Shown here one piece after another: positions 1-11,177 of a stretch of DNA of 64,000 nt. The notes beneath the pieces were generated by a model, which had not been told where the DNA came from, searched no databases, and saw only the letters and a list, made by a program, of their open reading frames with translations. This stretch comes from Limnoperna fortunei. Its lineage: Eukaryota > Mollusca > Bivalvia > Mytilida > Modiolidae. The DNA lies in assembly GCA_944474755.1 (NCBI GenBank), contig OX104117.1:65091522-65155521 (forward strand), in the 5' to 3' direction. The number at the start of each line of letters is the position of its first letter. Position 1 is the stretch's first letter. The position numbers and the translations under genes were made by a program.

Positions 1-535
1 TTGTACAATACCAACACAAAGCCATGTCTTATGCAGTCTCATTCGCCTACTTTGTACAAGATAAACACGCAGCCATGTGTTATGCAGTCTCATTCACCTA
101 CTTTGTACAAGATCAACACGCAGCCATGTCTTATGTAGTCTCATTCGCGTACTTTGTACAAGATAAACACGCAGCCATGTCTTATGCAGTCTCATTCGCC
201 TACTTTGTACAATACCAACACACAGCCATGTTTTATGCAGTTTCATACGCTATACTTTGTACAAGATCAACACGCAGCCATGTGTTATGCAGTCTCATTC
301 GCCTGCTTTATACAAGAGCAATGCGAAGCCATGTCTTATGCAGTCTCATTCGCCTACTTTGTACAAGATAAACACGCAGCCATGTCTTATGCAGTCTCAT
401 TCACATATTTTGTACAAGATAAACACGCAGCCATGTCTTATGCAGTCTCATTCGATTACGTTATACAAGAGCAACATGAAGCCATGTCTTATGCAGTCTC
501 ATCCGCAAACTTTGCACAAGATCATTAAGCATCCA
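1..535. repeat. 51-bp satellite array, cut by the window start
   Basis: About ten head-to-tail copies of a 51-bp unit, recognisable by TTGTACAAGATAAACACGC and CATGTCTTATGCAGTCTC. The first copy starts at base 1, so the array continues to the left. Because 51 is a multiple of three, plus-strand frames stay open and give repetitive pseudo-peptides. These are not judged to be genes. Copies differ by scattered substitutions, and the last units before 535 are the most diverged. Confidence 0.9.
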
Positions 536-785
536 TGTTTTATTTTATCGTTTCTCAGTAACCTATTGTTCGAATATATTACGTGTCGATACCTAATACT
601 AAGTAACCTATATTTCTCAACAATAACTTCTTTACAAAAATTGTCAAAAGTGTCTTTAAAAGCAAGCATTAATAAGAGTCACGCCCAAATTCTAGTAGAC
701 ATCGTGAGTAAAAACCCATAGTTTTTGTTTGTAGCATTCTCTTTCATCTATATATAGCGTCTAATTTTTATTAAGTTGGCTAAAC
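536..785. other. AT-rich spacer
   Basis: No gene, repeat or RNA signature seen. Confidence 0.5.
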
Positions 786-885
786 CGTCGAGAACCCCTG
801 ACCTTAGCCAGGAAAATTGGTATTCCTGGTCAATTAAGGCAGGATTTATACACATCTTGCATGAAGTCAGAATCGATATTAAAAC
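786..885 (-). mobile_element. V-SINE-like fragment
   Basis: A diverged internal piece of the same SINE found complete at 41,100-41,325. It keeps the block reading GAGAACCCCTGACCTT, then the AGGAAAATTGG and GGTCAATTAAG blocks, in the same order. Head and tail are missing. Confidence 0.5.
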
Positions 886-962
886 TTTAAGAGTAACTCG
901 GCACCGAAGACCCTATCACAGATTGATGCTATACCTCGCACTGATTGATTGATTGGAAGCTA

Positions 963-1037
963 GTCCGATAATCCCCAGCTTTCCAACGCTTTTAATGCGT
1001 GGGACAAAAAGCGTTGGACGGCAGAGGATTCTCGGAC
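963..1037. mobile_element. Decayed copy of the 90-bp hairpin element
   Basis: The right arm (AAAGCGTTGGACGGCAGAGG, then ATTCTCGGAC) is the same as in the perfect hairpin at 1,439-1,528. The left arm has drifted (TAGTCCGATAATCCCCAGC), so the stem is now imperfect. No clear target duplication is visible. Confidence 0.7.
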
Positions 1038-1429
1038 CTGTTGACAGCAATATGTAGGACCCCATTGGTTGTCGCCTCTGTGGATGTTTTAAATTTGATG
1101 ATTGTGTCTTTTCCAAGAGACAATATACCTTCATTTCAAATAAAGCGACACTTTTGTCCCATAATACTTTTCACCGGGTCACCCTGAATATAAGAACGAA
1201 CACTCAACCAGAAGTTTATATGATCTAAAAATCTTTCAAATTCAATTCGATCTAAAAATAGCGCATGTTTTTATCGACATTTTTATGTTCAATTATATAA
1301 CAAGTAAACCTTATCCTCAAGTTTCCCGAAATATTCAGCCAAGTTCCAAAAATGTGTATTCATCTAAAACATAATCTGATTGTGTTAAAATAAGAGATCA
1401 TTACCACTTTCCGCGAAAGATATGCGCAC
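1038..1429. other. AT-rich spacer
   Basis: Nothing beyond short A/T tracts; no gene seen. Confidence 0.5.
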
Positions 1430-1438
1430 CTTTCTATA

Positions 1439-1528
1439 TAGTCCGAGAATCCTCTGCCGTCCAACGCTTTTTTTTGCGTGCGTCCCACGCAAAAAAAAAG
1501 CGTTGGACGGCAGAGGATTCTCGGACTA
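1439..1528. mobile_element. Perfect 90-bp snap-back (hairpin) element with 9-bp target duplication
   Basis: The two arms, starting TAGTCCGAGAATCCTCTGCC and ending in its reverse complement, are perfect inverted copies of nearly 40 bp around a short loop (GCGTGCGTCCCACGC). The flanks carry the direct repeat CTTTCTATA at 1,430-1,438 and 1,529-1,537, as expected of a target duplication. It has no coding capacity. A decayed relative lies 400 bp upstream, so this is a mobile family. The 9-bp duplication would suit a Mutator-like or Merlin-like transposase, which is inference. Confidence 0.85.
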
Positions 1529-1537
1529 CTTTCTATA

Positions 1538-2063
1538 TTGTTTTTTGTTTTGCTGTTCTCGTTGTTTACTTAAATGTAAACTTTTCTTTATTGTCGTTGA
1601 CTACCGGTATGCATATACAAATAACACAATTTAAAAAAGCCAAACCCATTATATAGACAAAAACCATGACAAAAATATTTAGCACATTTGTAAACCTATA
1701 CTTTACTAGAAAGTAAGTATCCAAACCCAAATTACTATACCCTCGCCACACAAAGTATTATGTGATACCCTCCGTATGGATATGAGTGTCCATCCGTCCG
1801 TCCATCTGTCTGTCCTTTCCTCGGTGGTTTCCAGATGATAACTTGAAAACGTCAATAGATTTTATTTAACTTTTGCACAGCTATTAAATACTAAAAATGA
1901 AGATCGAGTTTAATTTTCAGGACAATCCAATTTGTTGTTTTCGACTTGTGCCAATTCAAAAAGGGGGGGGGGGTGTCAACAATTGGCGGTTTCCAGATGA
2001 TAACTTGAAAATCGACAAGTCTGGCTATCTGGAAAAGTCATGTTATCTGGAGAAATTAAGTGA
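1538..2063. other. Non-coding stretch with CCGTCC-rich simple repeat
   Basis: Contains a CATCCGTCCGTCCATCTGTC tract near 1,790, of the type that often ends molluscan interspersed repeats, and a run of eight or more G near 1,964. No gene seen. Confidence 0.5.
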
Positions 2064-2110
2064 TTTGATTGATTGGTTTATTCGTTGGTGCTTAACGTCC
2101 AGCAATTAAG
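2064..2110 (-). mobile_element. SINE tail fragment
   Basis: TGATTGATTGG followed by GGTGCTTAACGTCCAGCAAT matches the tail of the long SINE (TGATTGATTAATGGTGTTTAACGCC) seen at 13,069 and elsewhere. Only about 50 bp survive. Confidence 0.5.
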
Positions 2111-3117
2111 TGAAGAGGTTTTCTGGGGGAAATAATGATATCTAGAGATTCGGGCTATCCAGCGTCGACATACAGGCTATACAGGGAAGCAGTAGTAAAT
2201 CCCGCCTTCGCTTTTCCATCAAAGCAGCCTAGCTTTTCCATTAATTTGGTAACAAACTTATTCATACGTGGATATACTTACAACACTTCTAGATACGGCC
2301 TTCTATGTACACGATCGACCCCAGGCGTCTAATCATTTAGATCTAAGTAAACAGATTACATTTCATATTATTTCGTGTACTACGGCTGAAATATCGAATA
2401 CCAACACGCAAGGAAAAAATTGATGAAATAAACTCTTAATACGACAATGATCGACTATTAAGCTAAAAGCCCCGACTTCACTCGTGTATATGAGTTTGCA
2501 TTTTTATAGACACATGCAGTGTGTGAATCCAGGTCTTTAATACAGATGTTTAATATCTATAACTAACAAAAATTGATTACATCCTCAATAAACCTCAGTT
2601 AACGTCGTAATTGAATATTTGATAATTTTACCTTTTAATGGCTTATAAAAATACATTTATAAAGAATATATGTAACACATTTTTAAGGCGACAAAAGAAC
2701 TAGTTTCACATACTGTTTATATAGACGGGAAACTTAAGTCGTGGTCATGCAGGGATATAAGAAGTTTACGTTACACAGTTGTCACGGTAACCGAAAATAC
2801 TACGTAGTTGGTAGTTGTCCTCATCTTCTATCTTTATACGAGTATTTATAGGTCTTATATCCCTGTAGTTTTAAGTGAGGGTTCCTTTTTCAATATAGAA
2901 AAGTACTTAGGTTACCATTATTAGGTGTATACAAGTGTTTATGAGTTTAGTTAATGTTTACTAAAAAATTATAGCTAAATAAACTCTTTGAAGTAATTGC
3001 TAAATATGGGGTAAAATACTATTTCATCGGTCCATTCTTTGGTTGGAACCAAAGTGAGTCAGATACAGAGACTGATCTAAATAACATTCTATATAGTACA
3101 TCGTACAATAGCTTAAA
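2111..3117. other. AT-rich spacer with an imperfect inverted repeat
   Basis: No gene seen. CAGGGATATAAG near 2,749 and CTTATATCCCTG near 2,855 form an inverted pair about 100 bp apart, with CTTAA/TTAAG outside. It may be an old snap-back element. Confidence 0.4.
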
Positions 3118-3567
3118 TATGGATATATATACAAACGCCTAAGTAAATTGTAACAACCATATAATATATTTATCCAGCTGATTTCTGAAGCATCAGAAAT
3201 ACAAGGTTAAGTCCAACGCTGTTAGGATTAGATTTTTAATACTGTCAATTTTTTGCTTACCCTTAGCGGGATTCGAACTCGCACCATTGTGACACTGGCT
3301 TGCATTATGTCCAGCGGTCTAGACGCCTCGGCCAATCAAAATCATTAACCGAGGTGAATCATAGACTTAGACACAGTACACGTATACTACGATGGGATTT
3401 TCGTATTAATCGGACAGTAATCTAAAACAGTAATTTGTGTATATTTTATATAGGATGACAAAGTTACTTGTGATACAGTCACAGTAAGTAAATTATATAC
3501 AAACGTCTAAGTATTATGACAACCATATAAAATATCTATCCAGCGGATTTCTGAAGCATACAGGGTT
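3118..3567. repeat. Direct repeat pair flanking a tRNA-like SINE head
   Basis: Two related blocks of about 85 bp (3,118-3,205 and 3,486-3,567) share ACAACCATATAA, TATCCAGC and GATTTCTGAAGCAT in the same order. The tRNA-like sequence lies between them. Confidence 0.6.
3255..3352 (-). mobile_element. tRNA-derived SINE head (Leu-like pseudo-tRNA)
   Basis: On the minus strand TGGCCGAGGCGTCTAGACCG resembles an A box, and GCGAGTTCGAATCCCGC is a near-canonical B box in class II (leucine-like) spacing. The anticodon region pairs CTGG with CCAG around a 12-nt loop instead of 7, and the 5' flank cannot pair with the sequence after the T arm. This is therefore a tRNA-derived retroposon or pseudogene rather than a working tRNA. 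Confidence 0.55.
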
Positions 3568-3599
3568 CGCTATATATGCCAGCTCTTACATTACGAGTA

Positions 3600-4770
3600 T
3601 ACCGCATTTACTCTAACAGGAATTTTAATCAGTAAAATATCAGGAAGGAAACAAAGGATAGTAATTAATTATTCTTCATCTGATTGGGGAATCATTAAAG
3701 CTGGTGTTCCTAATAAGTCTATCCTGTGCCCTCTTCTTTTTAGCATTTTTATTAACGATATTGCACTTAATTGTAGAATGTACCCTTGTGGCAGCGAATG
3801 TCTAGAATTGTGATATTGAAAAAAATACATAGATGGCCTTCTTAATGGTTAGTTATCTTAAATAATAACAAAAATGACCATGACCATAAACCGGACACTT
3901 CATAAACTAGACCATCCGAACATTTATATGAATCACATGCTGGCGAAAAAAGTATCCAGTCACAAACATCTTTGAGTATATATCTCAAATGATGGTACAT
4001 CGTATATCGATATTATAACAGAAAATGCATTTAAACGTCTAAATGTCTTACGTAAATTTAAACTTATTCTCTATAGTAGAACATTGGAAAATATTTATCT
4101 TACCTATATTCGTCCTTCCTGTATGCGATCCTAATGTAAAAACATTTATAGACAAAGTGGAAAGGGTATAGGTTGAGGCCATAATGAAAGTAACCGGGGC
4201 CACAGATACGTCTTCATAGAAAAACTTTATATTGAGGCAGGTTGGTTGAAATTCAGTGAGCGAAGCGAATCTCATAGAGTGACTTACTTAATAAAATGAA
4301 ACATCAGTTGACCTCTCCATATCTTGTTGACCTAATACCCGGACTCAATAAGTGATATAAACAGCCATATAGCACTAGGAATGAATCCACCATTCCACCT
4401 GCAGCACTTTATTCAAACTATTGTGTGCCTTCAACTAAACGATCTTCGAATTTGATACTTAAATGCAAGAAACTAAGTGCGTCATTGTCATCTTTCAAGT
4501 CTGCGCAGAGGAAGGCGCTACAATATTTTATCGGGAAGAGAAATGCACAAATATTTCATTCTCTTTAATGAATGAAGTGTAGCTCCTTAAATCGGGACAT
4601 ATTCGTTAAAAATAGTTGATTCGCCGCTTTGTCATTGTGGAGAGATTGAAGCAACAATCGACTACCTATAACACTGCCCACTTTTCAACGCCAACATTAT
4701 CTTAGCAACATCGTCAACAATTTACCCGTTCAGATATTATTATATAGCTCACCCGACCTTTCATACTGAG
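3600..4770 (+). pseudogene. LINE reverse transcriptase relic (RT to C-terminal zinc region)
   Basis: The plus strand, read across several frameshifts, gives a typical non-LTR retrotransposon protein. AGVPNKSILCPLLFSIFIND near 3,700 matches the conserved RT block usually written GVPQGSILGPLLFLIFIND. SHKHLxVYISNDGT and the ENAFKRLNVLRKFKL block near 3,960-4,070 are the post-catalytic RT region. A CHCGEIEATIDYL zinc-like motif lies near 4,635. The endonuclease and the FADD/YADD catalytic block are not evident. It is frameshifted and stop-ridden, so dead. The pattern is jockey/CR1-like, but the clade is not certain. Confidence 0.75.
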
Positions 4771-6080
4771 AAAATGTTAAGATATTTTTGACAATTCAAG
4801 AATATACTTAGTACTAAGCGATTCAATTAAAACTTCATCCTTGCACTAAACATTCATCAGTGTTTTCCTGTATCTACATTTTTTAAAATATCACTACTGT
4901 TATAAAATATACAGGTATATTTGTTTATGGAGAAACTTAGTTTTAATCCTTTGAGTATTATTAATGTAACTATAGTATTTATAGGAAACGGATTAATATA
5001 AGTATGTGACTTGTTTCCGGATCCTAACATTGTATAAGAAGTATTAAATTTTATATGTCCAATATAAGAATAAAGTATATTTACAATAACAGGAAACGTT
5101 TTAAATCAATATTAAAATACATAAATTTTTCTAGTCTTGTTTGGTCGATCATCTGTGAATTCAAAATTATTCAGAAACCACGATTAATTTCTAACAGAGA
5201 ATTTCTATAACGTAACTGTGTTTATAGAAAATGGGAATCAAAATAAAACCTGCATTTCATAAATCCATGTATGATAATACTATAGAAACTACTCAAATTT
5301 TATTTTCATTAAAATGTATGTCATTTTACATAATACAATATAAGAAATTTTATGACATAAATAACATAAATAAATCTTACGATCCGTTGACAAATGGTTA
5401 ATATTATATTATATTGTGCATTGTGTAAATAAGGGAATAAATTTAAATTAAATTAGGTGACGAATATCGCAGGACAAAATGTAATTTATCCTGTATAATT
5501 CATTTGCACTTTTTACTTTTACATAATCAAAATGTTGATCATCACAATTGCACACATAAATGCCTGTTTTACTTTATGAGGATATTAACAATTTTGTACG
5601 GTAGGGTTCTTAAAGTAAACTCGATCAAGGCAAGAAAATATAATTAGGTAAACAGTCATTCAAACAGTATTATATATAACCCATCTAAACCGACACGACA
5701 ATAGAAGCTAGCGCCTTCGAATTTCTGTTTTTTATAGACCGTGCAAAAAATCATAAATGAATTATATTTGGATTTTAAATGAAATTAAACGACACTCGTT
5801 AAAACTGAAATTTAACCGACATGTGGCAATAAATCTAATAAAATTAATGGGAAACATTATAGCATAAATAACAATAATACAAGAACACTTAATGTTCTTA
5901 TTTCACCATATATTTAATGACAACTAAGAGTTCAATCAAGGGTAGTTTGTAGTCAAATCATTTCTTATCGTATTACGACGTTGGTCTTTTACTGATGAGT
6001 TAACAGAAAGAGCCAAAGCAAGGTAATAATATTTGGTATGGACTGTATAGTATAGATACTTATCGAGCAGTCAAGAAAAC
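4771..6080. other. AT-rich intergenic stretch
   Basis: About 1.3 kb with no convincing coding frame, repeat array or RNA gene. Confidence 0.5.
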
Positions 6081-6084
6081 AATT

Positions 6085-6360
6085 CATCTAAAACATCTGT
6101 ACGTAGAACATCTATAGTACATGTGTAGAACATCGGTTTAACTTATGCAGGACATCTGTGGAACGTGTATAATATCTGTATAACATGTTGAACAACTTTA
6201 GAACATCTGGAGACAAGTACATCACGTGTAGAACATTTGTAGAAAATGTTTAGAAAATACGTAGAGCATCTATAGAACACATGTAGAACATATGTATCAA
6301 CATCTGTGCAACAACTTTAGAACATGTGTAGAAAAGATGTAGAACATCTCTAAACAAACT
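6085..6360. repeat. Degenerate GTAGAACAT minisatellite
   Basis: Irregular tandem copies of a short motif (TGTAGAACATCT and variants such as TATAGAACACATG), with period drifting around 14-20 bp. It forms the first of three adjacent arrays. Confidence 0.7.
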
Positions 6361-6394
6361 AAATGAAACGGAACCTAATTCAACAAAACATAAA

Positions 6395-6760
6395 ACGTTC
6401 ACAATATAGAATCAACAGAAATGGCCCTTATTCCACAAAACATAAAACGTACACAATATAGAATCAACAGAAACGGTCTTTGTTCCAAAAAACATAAAAC
6501 GTGAACAATACAGAATCATCAGAAGCGGTCCTTACGCCAAAACGTGTACAGTACAGAACTAACAGAAACAATCCTTATTATACAGGACAAAAACGTGCAA
6601 AAAAACCAGAACAAACAGAAACGTCCTAATTACACAGGACAAAAGGGTGCAACATACAGAACGAACAGAAACGGCCCTTAGTCCGCAGGGCATAAAAAGT
6701 GCACATTACAGAACCAACAGAAATGACCCTTATTCCACAGGACCCAATTTCTAACAAACT
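6395..6760. repeat. 52-bp minisatellite
   Basis: About seven copies of a 52-bp unit marked by AACAGAAATGGCCCTTATTC and CATAAAACGTACACAAT. Copies diverge progressively to the right. Confidence 0.8.
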
Positions 6761-6784
6761 GTCAAAAACAATGAGTATTGTAGT

Positions 6785-7620
6785 GAAAATTGGAGAACAA
6801 TGTGTTAAATTTTGTAATGCTATCATACCGGAGAACAATCAGTTAAATTTTGTAATGCTGTCATACCGGAGAAGAACAATCATTTAAATTTTGTAATGTT
6901 GTCATACCGGAGATAATTCATCAGTTAAATTTTGTAATGCTGTAATACGCGAGAACAATTAGTTAAATTTTGTAGCGCAGTCATACACAGTGGCGGATCC
7001 AGGGTGGCTTAAGGGGCGTACGCCGTTTAAAAAGGAAAGGAAATAAAAGAGAAGAGGGAGGGTAACAACCAGCACTTAAGGCAAAAATGTTATCCCCGCT
7101 CGTCCTCGCCATACATTAATGTATTAACGGTACTTATTCGTTTATTATGATATCTCTGTTGTATACTGTACCAAATAAAGGTTACTGAAGACTATAAAAA
7201 CCTTGTGTTAAATAAATTCATTTTGATGCTTGGAAATTTCGAGAATACAGGATTTTGTACCAATTTTTCGAGACCCCCTGCCGTAAATGCGCCTCTGCGA
7301 GGCGCGGGAGGACCACTTCTTTGCCCTCCTTTTCCGATATCCCTTTTCTACGCCCCCCTTTTCTGCGAGGCGCGGGAGGACCACTTCGTGGCCCTCCTTT
7401 TCCGATATCCCTTTTTAACGCCCCCTTTAGAAAATCCTGTATCTGCCCCTGATACCGGAGAGCAGATAGTCAAATTTTGTAGCGCAGTCATACCGGAGAA
7501 CAATGAGTTGAATTTTTCTGCGCAGTCATACCAGAAAACAATAAGTTGAATTTGTAACGCTGTCATACCGGAGATAATTGTATCATTGTCACACCGCAGA
7601 GCAATAAGTTGAATTATGAT
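6785..7620. repeat. 38-bp minisatellite split by a MITE
   Basis: Tandem units of 38 bp (GTCATACCGGAGAACAATCA followed by GTTAAATTTTGTAATGCT) run from 6,785 to 6,987 and resume at 7,452-7,620. The interruption is the element at 6,988-7,451. Confidence 0.85.
6988..7451. mobile_element. hAT-like MITE inserted in the 38-bp array
   Basis: The left end is CAGTGGCGGATCCAGGGTGG and the right end, read inward on the minus strand, is CAGGGGCAGATACAGGAT. This CAGnGGCGGATnCAGG pattern is familiar from hAT-type non-autonomous elements. ATAC of the host repeat is present on both sides, so at least four bases look duplicated; the 8-bp duplication usual for hAT is not clean. Inside is a GC-rich tandem pair of about 65 bp (GCGAGGCGCGGGAGGACCAC). 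No transposase is encoded, and the open frames across this GC-rich block are not genes. Confidence 0.75.
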
Positions 7621-8317
7621 TTGCTTACGTACTGGAGAAAGAAAGGCAGAGCTTTAATAGGACAAACTAATCCAGTTCTTGCAATTTTGGTCGCAAATGT
7701 GCAAACTCATTCTGTTATGTATACTATTTAATGACTCTTCATATAGAATTTGTAAGATGAACTTTAATATGTTACAAATTTAAGGGTTCAGAAGGTACGT
7801 AAATTTACATTTGATTATTCCGAATAAAAGATAAGTATGTGTTAGATAAATATAAGAAAAGACGATGTATTTCTGTTTAAATGTAGTGTAACATTAGATC
7901 AAAAGAGTTGATGAACCAAAATAATGTAAGTTCATTATATTTAAATCTAACTGTTGAAAAAGAACCATCCTTTTTGTAGCATATCTCCATAAGTCAATAT
8001 TCATAATATATTAGTTTCTAAATTACAAAATTTTAGTCAAAAACAACATAAACATCTTAACATTAATTCGTGATGGATTACGCATTACGTCAACGTGTGC
8101 ATATGATACATGTAAATTTAAAATCGGTAACAGCGTCAATTTTAAAAGTACAGTTCAATTTTTCAACAAAAAATGTCATATAAATTTATTTCGACTATAC
8201 GCAAACAAAGAAATCAGTTTGACTTGAAGAGGAGACTACTGCTTGGATGTGAGAGATAAAGGAGATAACAAAATAAGATTTCGACACATACAATAAAACC
8301 GGAGTATATAAATTAAG
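7621..8317. other. AT-rich spacer
   Basis: No feature seen. Confidence 0.5.
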
Positions 8318-8545
8318 AAATAGATTATTGCGAGCGGGCTTTATGGGAATTAGAACATGGTCAGACCTTATATTTGTCAATATTTTATACCGAGCGATAG
8401 CGAGGCTTTATGGGAATTAGAACATGGTCAGACCTTATATTTGTCAATATTTTATACCGAGCGATAGCGAGGTATAAAATGAAGACAAATATAAGGTCTG
8501 ACCATGTTCTAATTCCCATAAAACCCGATCGCAATAATCTATTTC
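8318..8545. mobile_element. Snap-back element with internal 67-bp duplication
   Basis: Arms starting AAATAGATTATTGCGAGCGG and ending with the near reverse complement, about 65-80 bp each. The 67-bp block with TTATGGGAATTAGAACATGG is present twice in the left half, which may reflect unequal exchange or slippage. The loop is ACCGAGCGATAGCGAGGT, itself a small CpG-bearing palindrome. Confidence 0.8.
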
Positions 8546-9455
8546 GATTCTAATATGTCAAACAAATGTTTTAAAATTTCGAAGCGGTTCTAAGAGGACG
8601 CTTTCAGTGGTAATATTGTTTTTTTGAAACTAATACGATATATCCCAAAACAGTATGTTAAAGCAAATAAAATTGACATAAACATATTTTCTCGTCATTT
8701 TATTGAATGTACGTACCTTTTAAACAAAAATATTGAGAAATCTTAACGAAATTGCATAGTTTCAGTTTGAGAAATTTTCAGTTCAGCGTAATATGACGTC
8801 GGAATTCTAATTGTGACGTCATATTAATTCGAATGTAGAATTGTTAAAAAAAAATAATGTATCGGGAGTAGTTTAAATCACATAAATCTCAGAATTCAGA
8901 CTAAAAATAACTAAATTATTAACAATAACAATAATTAAGGATAACATAGTACAAACGGCATTTGTAAGTCAGTTTTTACATTTACACTAAACACGCAGTT
9001 TACGCATGTGCGAACTAAACTTATTGGAATTTTGACACGGCTTTGTTTACATAGCTAAAGCAGGACGTCATATTGAATCAACGTTTGAAGTTCATACAGA
9101 AATCTTTAAAGTCCACTGTTTAAACATTTCTGCCACAAAAACCGCCTAATATTTCATGTTGCTCCAACTGAAAGAATTTCAGAGATTCACACACAAAAAT
9201 TATGTCTCAACAAAGGCAATACTGGTTGAATGATTAATATCTTTTTACTATTGAAGTTTGATTACGAGAATATAAACAATTTACAAAATGGCAAAAAATG
9301 ACGACAATTCAAACTAAGGTGTCTTTTTATCTTTTGTTTAGGCTTACGCGTGTTATATTATAAGTTGAAACTTAAATTGTATAATAATCATAAAAGGATG
9401 ATTGTGTATATTTTTTTTCTATTTTTCTAAACACTCATGTCAGTAATTAACAGTC
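8546..9455. other. AT-rich spacer with CRE-like sites
   Basis: TGACGTC occurs at about 8,794 and TGACGTCA at about 8,813, matching the CREB/ATF core. They lie 1.9 kb upstream of TMEM26, so a regulatory role is possible but unsupported. No gene seen. Confidence 0.35.
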
Positions 9456-9715
9456 AAACGGGCCCCGGTGGTCGGGCGGTTGTCTGTTCCTCACCCACTA
9501 TTTATCACGTTCATGTCAACGCTGAAGTTGTTAGTTCGAGAGTTACTACGCCAGGGTATGCTCTACTTAGGCCTTAATTAATAAGTATTGTTATATTGTC
9601 TAACGAGAGTCGGACTTTTCATCGGGTACTCCAGTCTGCCTTTTCCAATAAAAACTGGGCGCCATTATTTGGCTGACAGTAGCGATCAACCCCATTTAAA
9701 CAAACAAAAACAAAC
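9456..9715 (+). mobile_element. V-SINE-like retroposon
   Basis: Plus-oriented copy. It has a tRNA-like head (GGCCCCGGTGGTCGGGCGGT ... TTAGTTCGAGAGTTACTACG), the conserved body with GGGTACTCCAGTCTGCC and AATAAAAACTGGGCGCCAT, and a tail of AAACAAACAAAAACAAAC. Moderately diverged from the 41.1-kb copy. Confidence 0.8.
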
Positions 9716-10723
9716 ATCAGCAGTCGTATGTTTTCACAATTTTGTGTTATGAAACATTAACTCGACAAAAGATCTAAACATAATGTAATGAAAAGCTGAA
9801 AGATAGAAACTAGAATAGTTTTCAATTCTTGTCAAATAGGTAACTTTGCAATGAATTCGTGTTTAAAAAATGATGACGTTAATTAACATCTTATTTTTGT
9901 ACTTCTCCAATATCAAAATGTGATAGAAGCAACATAGAATAAAAAATATGTCTAGTTTTTTTTATAGTACACGTTTTTGTTTTAAATTATAATTATATGT
10001 TTCTATATCTTGTAATTCTGTACCAAAACGTTCTGAAATATATAATATTTTATATCATTGATTGTATATGATTTATTATTTTTATTTAAAATGTACCTTT
10101 CTAAGGTGCAATGTACATGATATTATATATAGTACATTTATTGTCAAGGTTATATTGGTAATGATCTTATATTCTTTAATGTTTTGAACCTTTTCATTGT
10201 CCCTTCCTTAAGAATGGCAGAAACATTTTAATTATATAAACGAATTATATTGTATATTGCTGTATTTAATGTATATGTATGTGGTAATATATATAGAATC
10301 TTGAATCTTGAATCTGACCGTAAAATAAAAAGTCTTCGTTTTTCTCTCTGTATGCTTGTTTCTCATTAGCATAATACACTTTCTCACGTCTTTAGCACAG
10401 TTATGAAATACCATAATTTTCTTTAAAAAAAACTGTCTTTGTTCCCTTCGTTTTAACTTGTTTATTTTTATTACATAGTGACAGGTAAATAAATACTTAA
10501 TTTTAATAAACATGAATATTTCGTGTTTCAGATGAAGCATACCGTTTTTAAATTTCGACGATAATTGTAAAGTTTTTTCTCCACGGCTCAATAGCTTTAA
10601 ATCTATACTCAACAGCCTGAACACTGACAGTTTAATTGACACATATCCTGTTTCGATCTGTATTAAAATCTTAAATTTTATCTACTAAACTTCAGATCGG
10701 TGTGGAAATTCAATGTGAAAACA
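9716..10723. other. Upstream region of TMEM26
   Basis: AT-rich, with no recognisable gene. It should contain the TMEM26 promoter and 5' UTR, but no TATA box or initiator could be singled out with confidence among the many TATATA tracts. An in-frame stretch just upstream of 10,724 is open but has no ATG. Confidence 0.35.
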
Positions 10724-10917
10724 ATGATTATACTATGGAAAATATTTTCAGCAGTTCTTGTCCGCCTTGCCCTAATTGTACATTGTATGTTAGCTGTTTG
10801 GAGGGCTGCTGATGTGGAAAAGAACAATTTGTTTTGGCTGCTGGCTCTGAGCAATGTTTTGATTGTGATTGAAGGAATATATAGAGTAATAAAGAAGAAT
10901 GGAGACGAATCAAAATG
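10724..10917 (+). CDS. TMEM26: TMEM26 orthologue, exon 1 of 3
   Basis: First coding exon of transmembrane protein 26, a multi-pass membrane protein of unknown molecular function; in mammals it is used as a beige-adipocyte marker. The ATG at 10,724 places the start a few residues before the first membrane helix, as in vertebrate TMEM26. Two helices follow (VLVRLALIVHCMLAVW and FWLLALSNVLIVIEGIYRV). The VWRAADVEKNN linker followed by FWLLAL matches the VWR-(T/E)-V-K..WLLAL pattern of the family. The exon ends after the first two bases of a Trp codon, at a good donor (G|GTAAGAAT at 10,918). Exon 2 supplies the third base, rebuilding KWFSP, a conserved family junction. Upstream in-frame GTG codons are not plausible starts. 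Confidence 0.92.
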
Positions 10918-11177
10918 GTAAGAATTTTTTTAGTTATCTTCAATCGCGATTGTATGTTATTATTTTATCGTGTGGCGTTATAGGATTCCTTATTAGGACA
11001 AAGGATGCTTCCTTTGTTAATCAGTTACTTGTCATGTTTGGTGGTTTCTTTCCGATTCTCAAGCTTTTTTCAATCAACAAAATTTATTTTAAAATATCAT
11101 TTAGTTTTGTTTAAACCAAGTAAAGTAATAATTAACTGTAACTATAAAGCCATTCGGACAAAATCGGAAACAACACT

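Noticed and set aside
3255..3352. Functional tRNA-Leu gene
   Set aside because: The anticodon loop is too long and the acceptor stem does not pair.
7205..7566. Pro-rich open frames on both strands
   Set aside because: They cross from satellite into the GC-rich interior of a MITE; low stop density is due to composition.
10232..10642. 136-residue minus-strand frame upstream of TMEM26
   Set aside because: Lys/Phe/Ile-rich as expected of AT-rich non-coding DNA; no domain, signal peptide or splice logic.
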